Below, piece by piece: positions 23,179 through 32,207 of a stretch of DNA of 50,160 nucleotides (positions within the stretch are counted from its first letter, which is position 1; each line of letters begins with the position of its first letter). The translations under genes were made by a program, and so were the position numbers. This DNA comes from Sutterella wadsworthensis 2_1_59BFAA (GTDB lineage: Bacteria; Pseudomonadota; Gammaproteobacteria; Burkholderiales; Burkholderiaceae_F), in contig NZ_JH815515.1 in NCBI RefSeq assembly GCF_000297775.1, positions 236,122-286,281 on the forward strand. Reading direction: 5' to 3'. The notes under the pieces were generated by a model. It worked only from the letters and a program-made list of their open reading frames with translations. It ran no database searches and was not told the DNA's origin.

Positions 23179-24336
23179 ATGTTCAAGAAGTCTTTCGCCG
23201 CGCTTGCCGTCCTCGGCTTCTGCGCCTCCTATGCCAACGCCTCCAGCGTCATCCTCTACGGTGTCGTTGACGAAGCCCTCGTCTTCACGCACGAAAAGTT
23301 CGACGTAACGGGTGAAGAAGGCACGAAGACCAACACCTTCGGTCTCGAAAGCGGTCTCAACGCTCCGTCCCGCTTCGGTCTTCGCGGCGTCGAAGACCTC
23401 GGCAACGGCCTTCAGGTGAGCTTCGTCGCCGAAAACAGCTTCAGCGCCGACGACGGCTCCCTCGGCATGGGCCGCCTCTTCGGCCGCGAACTCTCCGCCA
23501 CGGTCTCCGGCGACTTCGGCCGCGTGTCCCTCGGCCGCATGGGCGGCGTCGGCTCCTCCGCCGGCTCCTATGACCTCGTGTACGCCTATGGCGACGCCTT
23601 TGACGGCGGCGACAACAACATCTTCGGTCTTGCCGCCTCCAGCCGCTACGACAACATGGTGACCTACCAGACGCCCGACTTCGCCGGCGTCAAGACCACG
23701 GTCCAGTACTCCTTCAACGAAGACTCCGTAAACGACAAGGACCGCGAAGGCTCCTCCGCCGTGAACCGCTACGCGTCCGCCGCCCTCACGGGTGACTTCG
23801 GCGCCCTCCAGACGGTTCTCGCCTACGAATTCCAGAACTACCAGTCCTTCGGCACGGACGTCAACCCCAGCGTTGAAGACGGCCACACCGTCTACCTCGG
23901 CGGCAACTACGACTTCGGCGTCACCCGCCTCTTCGCGATGGCCCAGTACTTCAAGGGCCTGAGCGCCACTCAGCTCACGGCGATCGCCGATGAGACGAGG
24001 GCTGAAACCGCCGACAACATGTGGAGCGACGGCGCCAAGGGCTACGGCCTGCACCTCGGCACGGTCACGCCGGTCTTCGGCGGCGATTTCACGGCCGGTC
24101 TTTACTTCGTCGACGCCAAGTTCCAAAACGGCGCCAACGCTGCCAATCAAAACGATGCCGACCTTTCCTACTACGGTGCCGCCCTTCGTTATGGCTACCC
24201 GCTCTCCAAGCGAACGACCGTCTACACGGGCGTGGGCTACGGCGTGTCCAAGCTTGAGTTCAACAACAACGGTCAGGATGTGGAAGCCAAGAACCAGGTC
24301 GGTCAGGCCTACCTCGGCCTGACCCACATGTTCTGA
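23179..24336 (+). CDS. Outer-membrane porin (betaproteobacterial Porin_4 type)
   Basis: A 385-residue porin with a 21-residue signal peptide ending ASYANA. The mature N-terminus SSVILYGVVDEALVF is the first beta-strand with the usual VTLYG-V-D pattern. Then follow SRFGLRGVEDLGNGLQVSF, GRVSLGRMGGVGSSAGSYD (constriction loop region) and alternating amphipathic strands to a terminal strand ending in Phe (QAYLGLTHMF), the outer-membrane sorting signal. Trimeric general diffusion pores of this type are abundant in Burkholderiales. It is monocistronic, with a long regulatory region upstream and a terminator downstream. Confidence 0.95.
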   Translation: MFKKSFAALAVLGFCASYANASSVILYGVVDEALVFTHEKFDVTGEEGTKTNTFGLESGLNAPSRFGLRGVEDLGNGLQVSFVAENSFSADDGSLGMGRLFGRELSATVSGDFGRVSLGRMGGVGSSAGSYDLVYAYGDAFDGGDNNIFGLAASSRYDNMVTYQTPDFAGVKTTVQYSFNEDSVNDKDREGSSAVNRYASAALTGDFGALQTVLAYEFQNYQSFGTDVNPSVEDGHTVYLGGNYDFGVTRLFAMAQYFKGLSATQLTAIADETRAETADNMWSDGAKGYGLHLGTVTPVFGGDFTAGLYFVDAKFQNGANAANQNDADLSYYGAALRYGYPLSKRTTVYTGVGYGVSKLEFNNNGQDVEAKNQVGQAYLGLTHMF

Positions 24337-24387
24337 TCCTAATTCGACTTGAGTCCCGCTCCGGCGGGACTCAACACGGAACCAGAC

Positions 24388-24428
24388 AAAAGGCCTGCCG
24401 TCCCATCACGGGGCGGCAGGCCTTTTTT
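24388..24428. terminator. Bidirectional terminator
   Basis: AAAGGCCTGCCGTCCC/CGGGGCGGCAGGCCTTT stem with T-runs on both strands. It serves the porin (plus) and the lipoprotein gene ending at 24449 (minus). A smaller GAGTCCCGC/GCGGGACTC hairpin precedes it at about 24350-24374. Confidence 0.88.
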
Positions 24429-24448
24429 GCGCATTCCGAGGGTACGGC

Positions 24449-24808
24449 TTATTTTTCGCGGTCCTTCGAGCGGAACTCGAGGCCCTCCTGAAGCGAGACG
24501 GCGTGCTCGTTGAGAAGCTCGCCCGCGTCCTTCGCGCCCTCGCCGGCGGCGCCGAGGATTTCGGCGGCCTGACGGGTGGTTTCTTCAGGCATCTTCACGA
24601 TGCGCTCGTGGATGTGCTCCTTCGTGCGGTCGACGACGCCCTTGGCCTCGTCGCTCAACTCGATCGTCTTGTCGGCGACCTTCGAGACGGCATTGGTGCC
24701 CGCCTCGCGGGCGGCCTCGATGTCCTCCTTGCTGCAGCCTGCGATGCAGGCGGCGACGGCGGCCGTCATGACGAGTAGCATGCTCTTCCTGATCATGGAT
24801 CGATCCAT
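24449..24808 (-). CDS. Small helical lipoprotein
   Basis: Up to 119 residues with a signal peptide and lipobox IAGC (acylated Cys about residue 25), then an amphipathic helical region with EAAREAGTNAVSKVADKTIEL and a basic tail. There are two candidate starts, 24808 and 24796; a GAGGA lies very near the first, and the second gives a more typical signal peptide. No family recognised beyond small entericidin-like or coiled lipoproteins. It is a single-gene unit with a terminator. Confidence 0.7.
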   Translation of the reverse strand: MDRSMIRKSMLLVMTAAVAACIAGCSKEDIEAAREAGTNAVSKVADKTIELSDEAKGVVDRTKEHIHERIVKMPEETTRQAAEILGAAGEGAKDAGELLNEHAVSLQEGLEFRSKDREK

Positions 24809-24952
24809 TTCCTCAAGTGTCCTGTGAATTGAAGGCCGGCCCGCCGCGGCGGGCCGGCCGTGTCACGACAGTATATCGGCTCGCACCGCAAGCGCCTGCG
24901 CCGCAGAGGCTCTCAGCTCAAAAAAACTTGCAAGCGGATGTATGCGGAGCCT

Positions 24953-26146
24953 TCATCGGGCCATCACGTCGAGAATGCCCGCGAGCTGCTCGTCGTACCA
25001 AGGATTGAAGGTGAGCTTCGCGCAGTTGCGCCCGTCGCCCGGCTGATGGCGCTCGCCCGAATACCAGATCTCGGCGCCTTCCTCGCAGGCCTTGGATTCG
25101 GCCTTCGACTGACCGTTCCAGCAGAGGCGCTCCGCCCCCGATTCGCCGTACATGGGATTGTCGGGACGATACGTCATGGACATGTGCGAGAAGCTCGCGA
25201 TGCGCTTCTCGGGCACCGCTTCGGGCAGGATGCGCACGTGCGCCGAAAGTCCCCTTGCGAACCTCTCCTCGCCGTACCAGAAGATGCGGGTCCTCGGATT
25301 CGGGAAGGCGCGGTCGAACCTCGCGAGCAGGTCCTCCGTCTCGACGAGTCCGTCGTGCTCCGCGAGCATCACGGCCGCCGGACCGCTCCAGGGCTTCTTC
25401 TCAAGGCGCTCAAGCACGTCGTCCGCCCGCACCATCGTGTCGTGGAAGGCCGCAAAGCCCTTCATCGGCACCACGAAGTACTGGAACGGATTGCGCCCGC
25501 CGTTGGGACGGCTCTCAGGCGTCACGAGCCAGTCCCTGAAGTTCGAGACGAAGGACGCCGCCCAAGCGAACGGCGGCCTCACCTCGACCGCGGGCGAGAA
25601 GAGCACAAAGCCCTTCGTCCTGCCGGGGTTCGCGTCAGCGTAGTCGAGCACAAGGTTGCACCCCGTCGAATAGCCGCCGAGCCACATCTCGTCGACCTCC
25701 CTCGAAAGGATGTCGGCCTGCTCCTGCACGACGCGCCGCCAGTCGTCCGCCGTCGCGGGCATCATGTCGGCGGGCTGCGTGCCGCAGCCGGGCAGAAGCA
25801 CCGTCCTCACCAGAATGCCGTTCGCCGCAAGCGACTGCGCAATGTCGGAGAAGGACCAGGGCGAGTCGCCGAGCCCGTGCACGAGCAGGATCCCGCGCCC
25901 GTCGGAATGCTCGGGGCGGTACTCCTTCGGCAGGTTCGCCTCGAGCTCCATCTTCCTGCCCTCGTCCGTGTCGAGCACGAAGCTGCGGTTGGCGCCGATC
26001 CACGCCTTTGCGTCGGCCGCATACTGCGCGAAGCTCGTCTGGCCGAGCGGCATAACGTGCCTCTGCGCGTCCTCGAGCGACGGTGCGGCACAGCTCGTGA
26101 CGGAAAGCAGAATCGAGGCGGCGAGGATTCCGGAACGGACGAACAT
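24953..26146 (-). CDS. Alpha/beta-hydrolase lipoprotein
   Basis: A 397-residue exported hydrolase. The start at 26146 (MFVRSGILAASILLSVTSC) has CAGGAG upstream and gives a lipobox ending in Cys 19; the longer frame is not signal-like. The hydrolase core includes the oxyanion segment GILLVHGLGDSPWSF, nucleophile elbow GGYSTGC with Ser, catalytic Asp region LAEHDGLVE and His in SFSHMSM. Such secreted serine hydrolases act on lipids or esters; the substrate cannot be told. No operon partner is evident. Confidence 0.85.
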   Translation of the reverse strand: MFVRSGILAASILLSVTSCAAPSLEDAQRHVMPLGQTSFAQYAADAKAWIGANRSFVLDTDEGRKMELEANLPKEYRPEHSDGRGILLVHGLGDSPWSFSDIAQSLAANGILVRTVLLPGCGTQPADMMPATADDWRRVVQEQADILSREVDEMWLGGYSTGCNLVLDYADANPGRTKGFVLFSPAVEVRPPFAWAASFVSNFRDWLVTPESRPNGGRNPFQYFVVPMKGFAAFHDTMVRADDVLERLEKKPWSGPAAVMLAEHDGLVETEDLLARFDRAFPNPRTRIFWYGEERFARGLSAHVRILPEAVPEKRIASFSHMSMTYRPDNPMYGESGAERLCWNGQSKAESKACEEGAEIWYSGERHQPGDGRNCAKLTFNPWYDEQLAGILDVMAR

Positions 26147-26316
26147 GAAGGACTCCTGAAAACGGGTGGGTGAGGACACTTTCTCACGTTCAGCCTGAAA
26201 CCTCAAGTGCACGCCAGACCCCTGCACGCGCATGTGCCGCAGCGGGTCTGCGACGCCGCACGCCCGCCCCGTCCTCGACACGCTCCTCAACGTGCGCAGA
26301 CGTCCTCAAAAAATCC

Positions 26317-26345
26317 TCGACCCGGCGCGCCTTAATCGGTACAAT
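26317..26345 (+). promoter_or_regulatory. Promoter of the amino-acid permease
   Basis: TCGACC (26317-26322), 17-bp spacer, TACAAT (26340-26345), located 58 bp upstream of the permease ATG. Confidence 0.5.
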
Positions 26346-26402
26346 GCGGGGTTTGCTTTTTTCAACCAACACCAAGAAAGATATCCAACCAGAGACGCCA
26401 TT

Positions 26403-27731
26403 ATGAAAACGATCGAAAAGCCGAAGATGACCTGTCTGCAGCTCACGATGGCCGTGATGCTCAACATGCTCGGATCCTCCATCATCCTGATGCCGACGAA
26501 GCTCGCTGAAGTCGGCACGATGTCCATCCTGGCCTGGCTCGTCACCATCAGCGGTGCGACCACCATTGCCTACGTCTTTGCCAAATGCGGCATGTTCAGC
26601 AAGAAGAGCGGCGGCATCGGCGGCTACGCCGCCTATGCCTTCGGCAAGTCCGGAAGCTTCATTGCGAACTTCAGCTACGGCGTCTCGCTCATCATTGCGA
26701 ACCTCACAATCGCCATTTCGATCGTCGGCTATCTGATGGTGCTCTTCGAGTGGAACCTCACCCCGCTCGAAATGGGTATTGCAAGCATCATCGTGATCTG
26801 GCTCTGCTCGCTGCCCAACATCCGCGGCGCGCGCTTCATCGGCCAGCTCTCGCACTTCTCGAGCTACGGCATCCTGATTCCGATCCTGATCCTCACCGTG
26901 ATCGGCTGGAACTGGTTCTCGGTCGACCGCTACATCGGCGCCTGGAACCCGCAGAACCTCTCGCTCTTCGACGGCATCTCCGCAGGCATCTCCATGACGC
27001 TCTGGGGCTTCCTCGGCCTTGAGACCGCCAGCGCGAACTCCGAGGCCGTGGAGGATCCCGAAAAGTCGGTCCCGCGCGCCATGGTGCTCGCCACGCTCGG
27101 CGCCGGCACCGTCTACGTGCTCGCCAACAACATCAGCTTCGGCATCGTCGACAACGAGCTCCTCTCGCACTCGACCGCACCCTTCGGCCTCGTCTTCGCC
27201 ACGATGTTCAGCCCCGAAATCGGCAAGTTCGTCATGGCCCTGATGGCGCTCGCCTGCGCGGGCTGCCTCACAAGCTGGCAGTTCACGATCGCCGAGGTCT
27301 TCCGCGTCTCCGCCCGCGAGGAATACTTCCCGAAGCTCTTCGCCAAGGTCACCCGCCTCAACGTGCCCGTGATCGGCATGGTCGTGATCCTGCTCCTGCA
27401 GTCCCTAGCCGCGCTCCTCACGATCGACCCGCGCCTCGAGCAGCAGTTCTACATCCTGAAGGACCTCGCCGTCGTGACGAACCTCGTCCCGTACCTGCTC
27501 GCCTTCGCCGCCGCCAACGTCATCGTGCACCGCGAGCCCGCAGACCCGAAGACTGCCTCTCGCATCACCATCGTCGCAACCATCGCCTCGGTCTACTCGC
27601 TCTACGCGCTTTACGCCTGCGGCGAGAGCGCCATGATGTGGGGCGCCCTCACGACCTTCGCGGGCATCTGGCTCTACGGCTTTGCCGCAAAGTCCCTTGA
27701 GATCAAGGGCCGCCTGCGCGGCGAAGAATAA
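26403..27731 (+). CDS. APC-family amino-acid/polyamine permease (PotE-like)
   Basis: A 442-residue protein with about twelve transmembrane helices. The first helix contains the APC signature GSSIILMPTKLAEVG; GGIGGYAAYAFGKSG and a SEAVEDPEKSVPRAM loop after the sixth helix are typical of the basic amino-acid/polyamine antiporter group, including PotE and related ornithine or lysine exchangers. It probably exchanges a cationic amino acid or polyamine across the inner membrane. No decarboxylase gene, the usual companion, is nearby. It has its own promoter and a strong terminator. Confidence 0.88.
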   Translation: MKTIEKPKMTCLQLTMAVMLNMLGSSIILMPTKLAEVGTMSILAWLVTISGATTIAYVFAKCGMFSKKSGGIGGYAAYAFGKSGSFIANFSYGVSLIIANLTIAISIVGYLMVLFEWNLTPLEMGIASIIVIWLCSLPNIRGARFIGQLSHFSSYGILIPILILTVIGWNWFSVDRYIGAWNPQNLSLFDGISAGISMTLWGFLGLETASANSEAVEDPEKSVPRAMVLATLGAGTVYVLANNISFGIVDNELLSHSTAPFGLVFATMFSPEIGKFVMALMALACAGCLTSWQFTIAEVFRVSAREEYFPKLFAKVTRLNVPVIGMVVILLLQSLAALLTIDPRLEQQFYILKDLAVVTNLVPYLLAFAAANVIVHREPADPKTASRITIVATIASVYSLYALYACGESAMMWGALTTFAGIWLYGFAAKSLEIKGRLRGEE

Positions 27732-27770
27732 GCCTCACCGCCTTCGGGTCCATCCCGCAACCGTCAATGC

Positions 27771-27813
27771 AACTCGGGCGTGTCTCCCTTCGGAGACACG
27801 CCCGAGTTCTTTT
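27771..27813 (+). terminator. Permease terminator
   Basis: Perfect 17-bp arms, AACTCGGGCGTGTCTCC and complement, with a CTTC loop, then CTTTT. Confidence 0.9.
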
Positions 27814-27835
27814 CCGCCTCTTTGGCATCCCTTCA

Positions 27836-29722
27836 TCAGAACGCCGCGTTCTCGGCCATCGGCCTCACGCGCATGATCGCCTCATTGAGGCTCTTTGCGT
27901 CAGCGGGCTTCTGAAGGATGTGCGGCAGCGACGAGGGCACCACGCGGCCCCTCTCGCGGCGCTTCCTGTACTCGCCCTCGATCAGGTCGACCGCAACGGC
28001 CGTGAGCATCACGGTGGGCACGGGGCGCTTCATGTGCGCCTCGATCATGCCCGCCGCCTCGAGTCCCGTGGGCTTCTCGGCCCCGAGGTTGTAGTCGCTC
28101 ACGAGCGCGATCACATTTTCGGTCTCAGCGGCGAGCCTGTAGAACTCCTCGCAGGGCTCGCCCGCATCGATCACCTCGGCTCCCCAGCTCTCGAGCATGC
28201 TCTTGAGGGCATCGCGCACGAAGCGATTGTCCTCGAGAAGCAGGATCCTGCCCTTGAGGGCCCTGATCTCGCCGCCGATCGGCACGGCCTTCTCGAAGCG
28301 GTCGGCCTGCTCGGACTCGTCGATGCTGAAGGCGAGACGGAAGACGCTGCCTCGGCCCGGCTTCGAGCCGAGCGTAAGCTCAAGCCCGAGCTGTCTTGCG
28401 ATGCCGCGCACGATCGAGAGCCCCAGGCCATAGCCCGAGCCCGGCGCCGCACGGCCCGCAGCTCCGCGATAGAAGGTGCCGAAGATGCGGCTCCTGTCCT
28501 CGGCCGAGATGCCTGGACCGCAGTCGTAGACGCCGATCACGAGGCGGCTCTCCACCCGTCGCGCGCCGAGCACGATCTCGGGCACGCGGGCCTTCGCGGG
28601 ATCGGAGTACGCGACAGCGTTGCTCACCAGATTCTTGAGGGCGCGCTTGACCATCGTGACGTCCGTAAGGATCGTCACGGGAGGCGCCGAGACGCGAAGC
28701 CTCAGGCCCTTCTTTTCCGCGATCGGACGGCACTCCTCGGCGAGCTCCTCGAGAAGCTCGCGCACGCTTACATGCTCGGGATGGAGCTCCATCTGCCCGA
28801 ACTCCATGCGCGTGACGGTGAGAACCTGCTCGACCAGGGTCGAGATGGCCGAAATCGAGAGCGCAAGCTGCTTGACGACGGGCACGGTCTGAGGCGTCGC
28901 CCTGCGTCCGAGAATGTCGATGTAGATCCCCATGGCCTGAAGCGGCTGGCGGATGTCGTGATTGGCGGCCGCAAAGAACTTCGAGCGGCGCTCGCTCTCC
29001 TCCTCGGTCTGCCTGCGCGCCTTCTCCGCGCGCGCGATCTCGATCCTGAGGCGCTCGACGAGACGCTCATTCTGGGCGGCCGTGATGATCGAGTTGACGA
29101 CCATTTCGTTGAGCTTCCTGCCCGAATAGAGAATGAAGACCGTCGTGACGAGAATGATGAGCGCAATGAGGGTCTGGCTCACGCCGAACTGCACGGCGCC
29201 CGCCACGATGACGGGCGTGAGCGAGCAGAGCGTGAAGGCCGAGAGCGACGGCAGCCAGCAGGAGTAGACGGGCCAGCTTGCGAACGTCACGGCCACGATG
29301 GTCGCGACCGTGATCATCTGGTGCGCCCCCTGGAAGGGGACCATCAGCGTGGGCCCCGCTACGCCCCAGATGATGCCTGCCGAGACGGCGAGCGCCGTCC
29401 AACGGCGGATCCACTTGCGAATGTTGGCCTCGCGGTTCGCGTCACGCCAGAAAAGACGCACGTAGCGAAGCGACAGCCAGATCTGAATGAGGCCGCAGCA
29501 GAACCACACGGTGAGAAACACCTCGCTCACGCCGCTCTGCCAGTAGACGGCCGTGAGCGACGCCATGCCCGTGAACTGTGCCGTGAGGGCAACAGGAAAG
29601 AGCTTGAGGCTCGAGAGAATGAGCTTGGCGAGCGTGCCCGCCGTGATGTGGTGCACCGTGCTCGTCATGAAGAAGGCGCGCAGAAAGCGCCAGGTCTGCT
29701 CGCGGATCGGAAAGAAGTTCAT
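27836..29722 (-). CDS. Membrane hybrid histidine kinase with C-terminal receiver
   Basis: A 628-residue sensor. Residues 25-200 hold about six membrane helices without a large periplasmic loop. A short coiled linker leads to the HisKA box AAANHDIRQPLQAMG (phospho-His 255), an ATPase domain with LVSNAVAYSD, DCGPGISAED and GYGLGLSIV, and a receiver domain with LLLEDNRFVRDAL, Asp in VSDYNLG and Lys in LQKPAD. The HDxRQPLQA type is common in Burkholderiales hybrid kinases that act on LuxR regulators. Its ATG overlaps the ldcA stop by 4 bp, so it is third in the tadA-ldcA-kinase operon. The signal is unknown. Confidence 0.9.
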   Translation of the reverse strand: MNFFPIREQTWRFLRAFFMTSTVHHITAGTLAKLILSSLKLFPVALTAQFTGMASLTAVYWQSGVSEVFLTVWFCCGLIQIWLSLRYVRLFWRDANREANIRKWIRRWTALAVSAGIIWGVAGPTLMVPFQGAHQMITVATIVAVTFASWPVYSCWLPSLSAFTLCSLTPVIVAGAVQFGVSQTLIALIILVTTVFILYSGRKLNEMVVNSIITAAQNERLVERLRIEIARAEKARRQTEEESERRSKFFAAANHDIRQPLQAMGIYIDILGRRATPQTVPVVKQLALSISAISTLVEQVLTVTRMEFGQMELHPEHVSVRELLEELAEECRPIAEKKGLRLRVSAPPVTILTDVTMVKRALKNLVSNAVAYSDPAKARVPEIVLGARRVESRLVIGVYDCGPGISAEDRSRIFGTFYRGAAGRAAPGSGYGLGLSIVRGIARQLGLELTLGSKPGRGSVFRLAFSIDESEQADRFEKAVPIGGEIRALKGRILLLEDNRFVRDALKSMLESWGAEVIDAGEPCEEFYRLAAETENVIALVSDYNLGAEKPTGLEAAGMIEAHMKRPVPTVMLTAVAVDLIEGEYRKRRERGRVVPSSLPHILQKPADAKSLNEAIMRVRPMAENAAF

Positions 29723-30642
29723 GGCGCGGCCTCCAGCGACACCCGTCCCTCATGCGACGAAAGCCTCACCCGCATCCCGACGGGAAGCGAGAGCTTCCTG
29801 TGAAGGTGCCCGAAGGGACAGCCCGTCACGAAGGGAAGCCCCGTGCGAGCCCGCATGAAGTCGAGCGCATGCGAGAGCCTGAAGTCGCCTTCCCAGCCTG
29901 CGGGCCTGTCCGCGCCCTGCAGGTCGCAGACGACGACCGCCTGCTGACGCCTCAGGATCCCCGCCATGTCGAGCGTGAGCAGCATGCGCTCGATCCTGTA
30001 GGCGGGCTCGGCCACGTCCTCGATGAAGAGAATGCCGTTTTCAACCTGAGGCATCCAAGGCGTGCCCGCCAACGAGGCGATCATCGCCAGATTGCCGCCC
30101 CAGAGGACGCCCTCGGCATCTGCATCGTCCGTGTCGTCCGACTGCCACGTCGACGCGAAGGGCCTGCGGCCGACGACGGCCAGAAGCCCCTCGATCGTGA
30201 GGGGATCAGGATCAATCAAGTCCCTGAGCGTCGGGCCCTGCCAGCTCGTGCGGCCCGTCCTTGCCAGAAGCGCGAGCTCGAAGGCCGTCACGTCCGAAAA
30301 GCCGACGAAGGGCGTAGACGCGGCACCGATCCGCTCCCAGTCGAGCATGTCGAGAATGCGTCCGCACCCATAGCCGCCGCGCATCGCCATGACGAGATCC
30401 GCATCGAGCTCTGTGAGCGCACAGGTCAGATCCCCGGCCCTGACGGCGTCGGGACCTGCAAAGCGCGCCTCCTCGAGATACGTGCCCTCAAGTTCGCGCA
30501 CGCGAAAGCCGAGCGCTTCGGCGGCCGAGAACGCCCGGCGCCTGAGCGCCCAGTCAATGCCGCCCTCGTTCGTCACCCACTGTCGTGACGGCGCCGCGAC
30601 GGCAAGCGTCAGTCCCTCGAAGGGCCTTGCGGAATCGGTCAT
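29719..30642 (-). CDS. ldcA: LD-carboxypeptidase (muramoyltetrapeptide carboxypeptidase)
   Basis: A 307-residue S66-family peptidase that removes the terminal D-Ala from recycled murein tetrapeptides in the cytoplasm. Motifs seen are MRGGYGCGRILD (88-99), VGFSDVTAFEL with the nucleophile Ser 116, WGGNLAMIASL, FIEDVAEPAYRIERM with the catalytic Glu, and CPFGHLHRKLSLPVG with the catalytic His. The start at 30642 has AAGGAG and overlaps the tadA stop as ATGA. The gene ends overlapping the kinase start. No signal peptide, as expected. Confidence 0.93.
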   Translation of the reverse strand: MTDSARPFEGLTLAVAAPSRQWVTNEGGIDWALRRRAFSAAEALGFRVRELEGTYLEEARFAGPDAVRAGDLTCALTELDADLVMAMRGGYGCGRILDMLDWERIGAASTPFVGFSDVTAFELALLARTGRTSWQGPTLRDLIDPDPLTIEGLLAVVGRRPFASTWQSDDTDDADAEGVLWGGNLAMIASLAGTPWMPQVENGILFIEDVAEPAYRIERMLLTLDMAGILRRQQAVVVCDLQGADRPAGWEGDFRLSHALDFMRARTGLPFVTGCPFGHLHRKLSLPVGMRVRLSSHEGRVSLEAAP

Positions 30643-31580
30643 CGGGCTTCTCCTTCGCCTTCCCTTTCGTTTTCCTTCGCGCCGCGGCGCGCGGCGAAGA
30701 AATCGGCGAGCAGCGTCTTCGCCTCCTGCGCCATGACGCCGCGCCTCACCCACGGGCGGTGGTTGACGCCGGGCAGCTCGAAGAGCGAGAGTGCGCCGCC
30801 CACGGCGCCCATGCGCTCGTCGGTCGCGCCGAAGACGATGCGGCCGGGTCTTGCCTGCACGATCGCGCCCGCGCACATCGGGCAGGGCTCGAGCGTGACG
30901 TAGAGCGTCGTCTCGGCAAGCCTGTGGTTCTTCATGACGCGGGCGCCCTCGCGCAGCACGAGCATTTCGGCGTGCGCCGTCGGATCGCCGTTGCGAAGCG
31001 TGCGGTTGCCCGCACACGCGATGATCCTGCCGTCCGCAACAAGCACGGCGCCCACGGGCACCTCGCCCGCCTGCGCGGCGGCCCTCGCCTCGGCGAGCGC
31101 CTCGGTCATGAAGCGGCGGTCGGCCTCGTCGTCGACGGGCGGCTCTCCGCTGTTGACAGCGCGGTTCTTCGCCTGCAGCGCCTCGCGCGTTCGGGCGCGT
31201 CGTGCGGCAAGGATCGCCGCGGCGGTCTCGAGCTCGTCGGTGAGCCTTGCGGCCGTCACGTTCGGGCGCGGCGCGAGTCCGTTGGCAAAGCCTTCGAACG
31301 TCTTCTCAAGAAGGCCCGACTCAAGGGCGGCGGCAACAAGTCCCTCGGGCGTTTCGTTCATCCAGGCGCCGGGCCCCGCAAGAAAGCGCTCTGCGGATGC
31401 GCGAACCGCCGCCTCATCCGCCGCCTTCGGCAGAAAGAGGAGCCACGCGCCCGTGACGATGCGCAGATTGTCGGAGGAGGCCTTCGCGAGGCTCGCGATC
31501 GTGCTGCCCCTGCGGATGGAGAGCGCGCTGAACGCCTCGATGTCGGCGATGGAATAGTCCCTGACGATGAGAGAGTACAT
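30639..31580 (-). CDS. tadA: tRNA adenosine deaminase TadA with unusual N-terminal extension
   Basis: A 313-residue protein. The C-terminal part (about 155-300) is a complete TadA: FMTEALAEARAAAQAGEVPVGAVLV, the zinc-binding catalytic DPTAHAEML, and TLEPCPMCAGAIVQAR, ending with a basic tail. TadA makes inosine at the wobble position of tRNA-Arg(ACG) and is normally 150-170 residues. The first 150 residues, rich in Ala and Arg with a hydrophobic TGAWLLFLP segment, match no domain I know. The start at 31580 (MYSLIVRDYS) follows AGGTGAG at good spacing; the GTG at 31592 is an alternative. First gene of an overlapping operon with ldcA and a hybrid kinase. Confidence 0.88.
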   Translation of the reverse strand: MYSLIVRDYSIADIEAFSALSIRRGSTIASLAKASSDNLRIVTGAWLLFLPKAADEAAVRASAERFLAGPGAWMNETPEGLVAAALESGLLEKTFEGFANGLAPRPNVTAARLTDELETAAAILAARRARTREALQAKNRAVNSGEPPVDDEADRRFMTEALAEARAAAQAGEVPVGAVLVADGRIIACAGNRTLRNGDPTAHAEMLVLREGARVMKNHRLAETTLYVTLEPCPMCAGAIVQARPGRIVFGATDERMGAVGGALSLFELPGVNHRPWVRRGVMAQEAKTLLADFFAARRGAKENEREGEGEAR

Positions 31581-31697
31581 CTTCGTTCTCACCTTTTTTC
31601 GTGTCGAATATTGACGGGAAAGCGCCCGCTGAGGAGCGCGCGCGTAGAATGTTCCCGATTTGAAGAAAGTCCGTTTGGAACCTCATCACAAGGATTC

Positions 31698-32144
31698 ATG
31701 ATCGTGAAGAACAAGCTTGTTGCGGGCGCCCTGGCGCTCTCCCTTTTTGCGACTCCCATTGTAGCGGTTCAGGCCGCCTCCACTTCGGACACAAGCGAAG
31801 CGCTTGCCGAGTGTCTCTACAAGCACGCCACCGCGAGCGACAAGCAGGTCCTCGTGCAGTGGGCCTACGTCACGCTCTCGAAGACCTCCGCCGCCAAGCA
31901 GATCCAGACGATTCCGTCGGCCAAGGTGAAGAACATCGAGTCGAGCGCCCAGAAGGCGCTGACGAACCTCGTCGTCGGCCGCTGCTCCTCGCCCGCCGTC
32001 AAGGTCCTCATGAAGAATCCCAAGAACGGCCTGCAGGAGACCATGACGCTGCTCGCGGGCAAGCTCGTCAACGCCGAAATCGAGCGCCGCGCCTCGCCCA
32101 TCCTCTCGCTCACGATGACCGACCTGATGGGCCTCAGGAAGTAG
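31698..32144 (+). CDS. Secreted protein of unknown function
   Basis: A 148-residue exported protein with a signal peptide cut near VQAAS (residue 27) and AAGGA before the ATG. The mature part is helical, begins DTSEALAECLYKHATASDK and has a second cysteine in VVGRCSS, so one disulfide is possible. It resembles small periplasmic proteins of unknown function in Burkholderiales; I cannot name the family. It lies just upstream of another exported protein but with a terminator-like hairpin between. Confidence 0.75.
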   Translation: MIVKNKLVAGALALSLFATPIVAVQAASTSDTSEALAECLYKHATASDKQVLVQWAYVTLSKTSAAKQIQTIPSAKVKNIESSAQKALTNLVVGRCSSPAVKVLMKNPKNGLQETMTLLAGKLVNAEIERRASPILSLTMTDLMGLRK

Positions 32145-32172
32145 GCCCCGGTCCCGCACATCGAGAAAAACG

Positions 32173-32203
32173 GCGAAAAGTCCGTCCTCCCGGCGGGCTT
32201 TTC
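32173..32203 (+). terminator. Terminator after the secreted protein
   Basis: GAAAAGTCCG/CGGGCTTTTC stem with the T-run inside the descending arm. Confidence 0.6.
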
Positions 32204-32207
32204 CGCA

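Noticed and set aside
27767-29803. A 678-codon plus-strand open frame opposite the hybrid kinase
   Set aside because: Shadow of the kinase, which has clear domain motifs on the minus strand.
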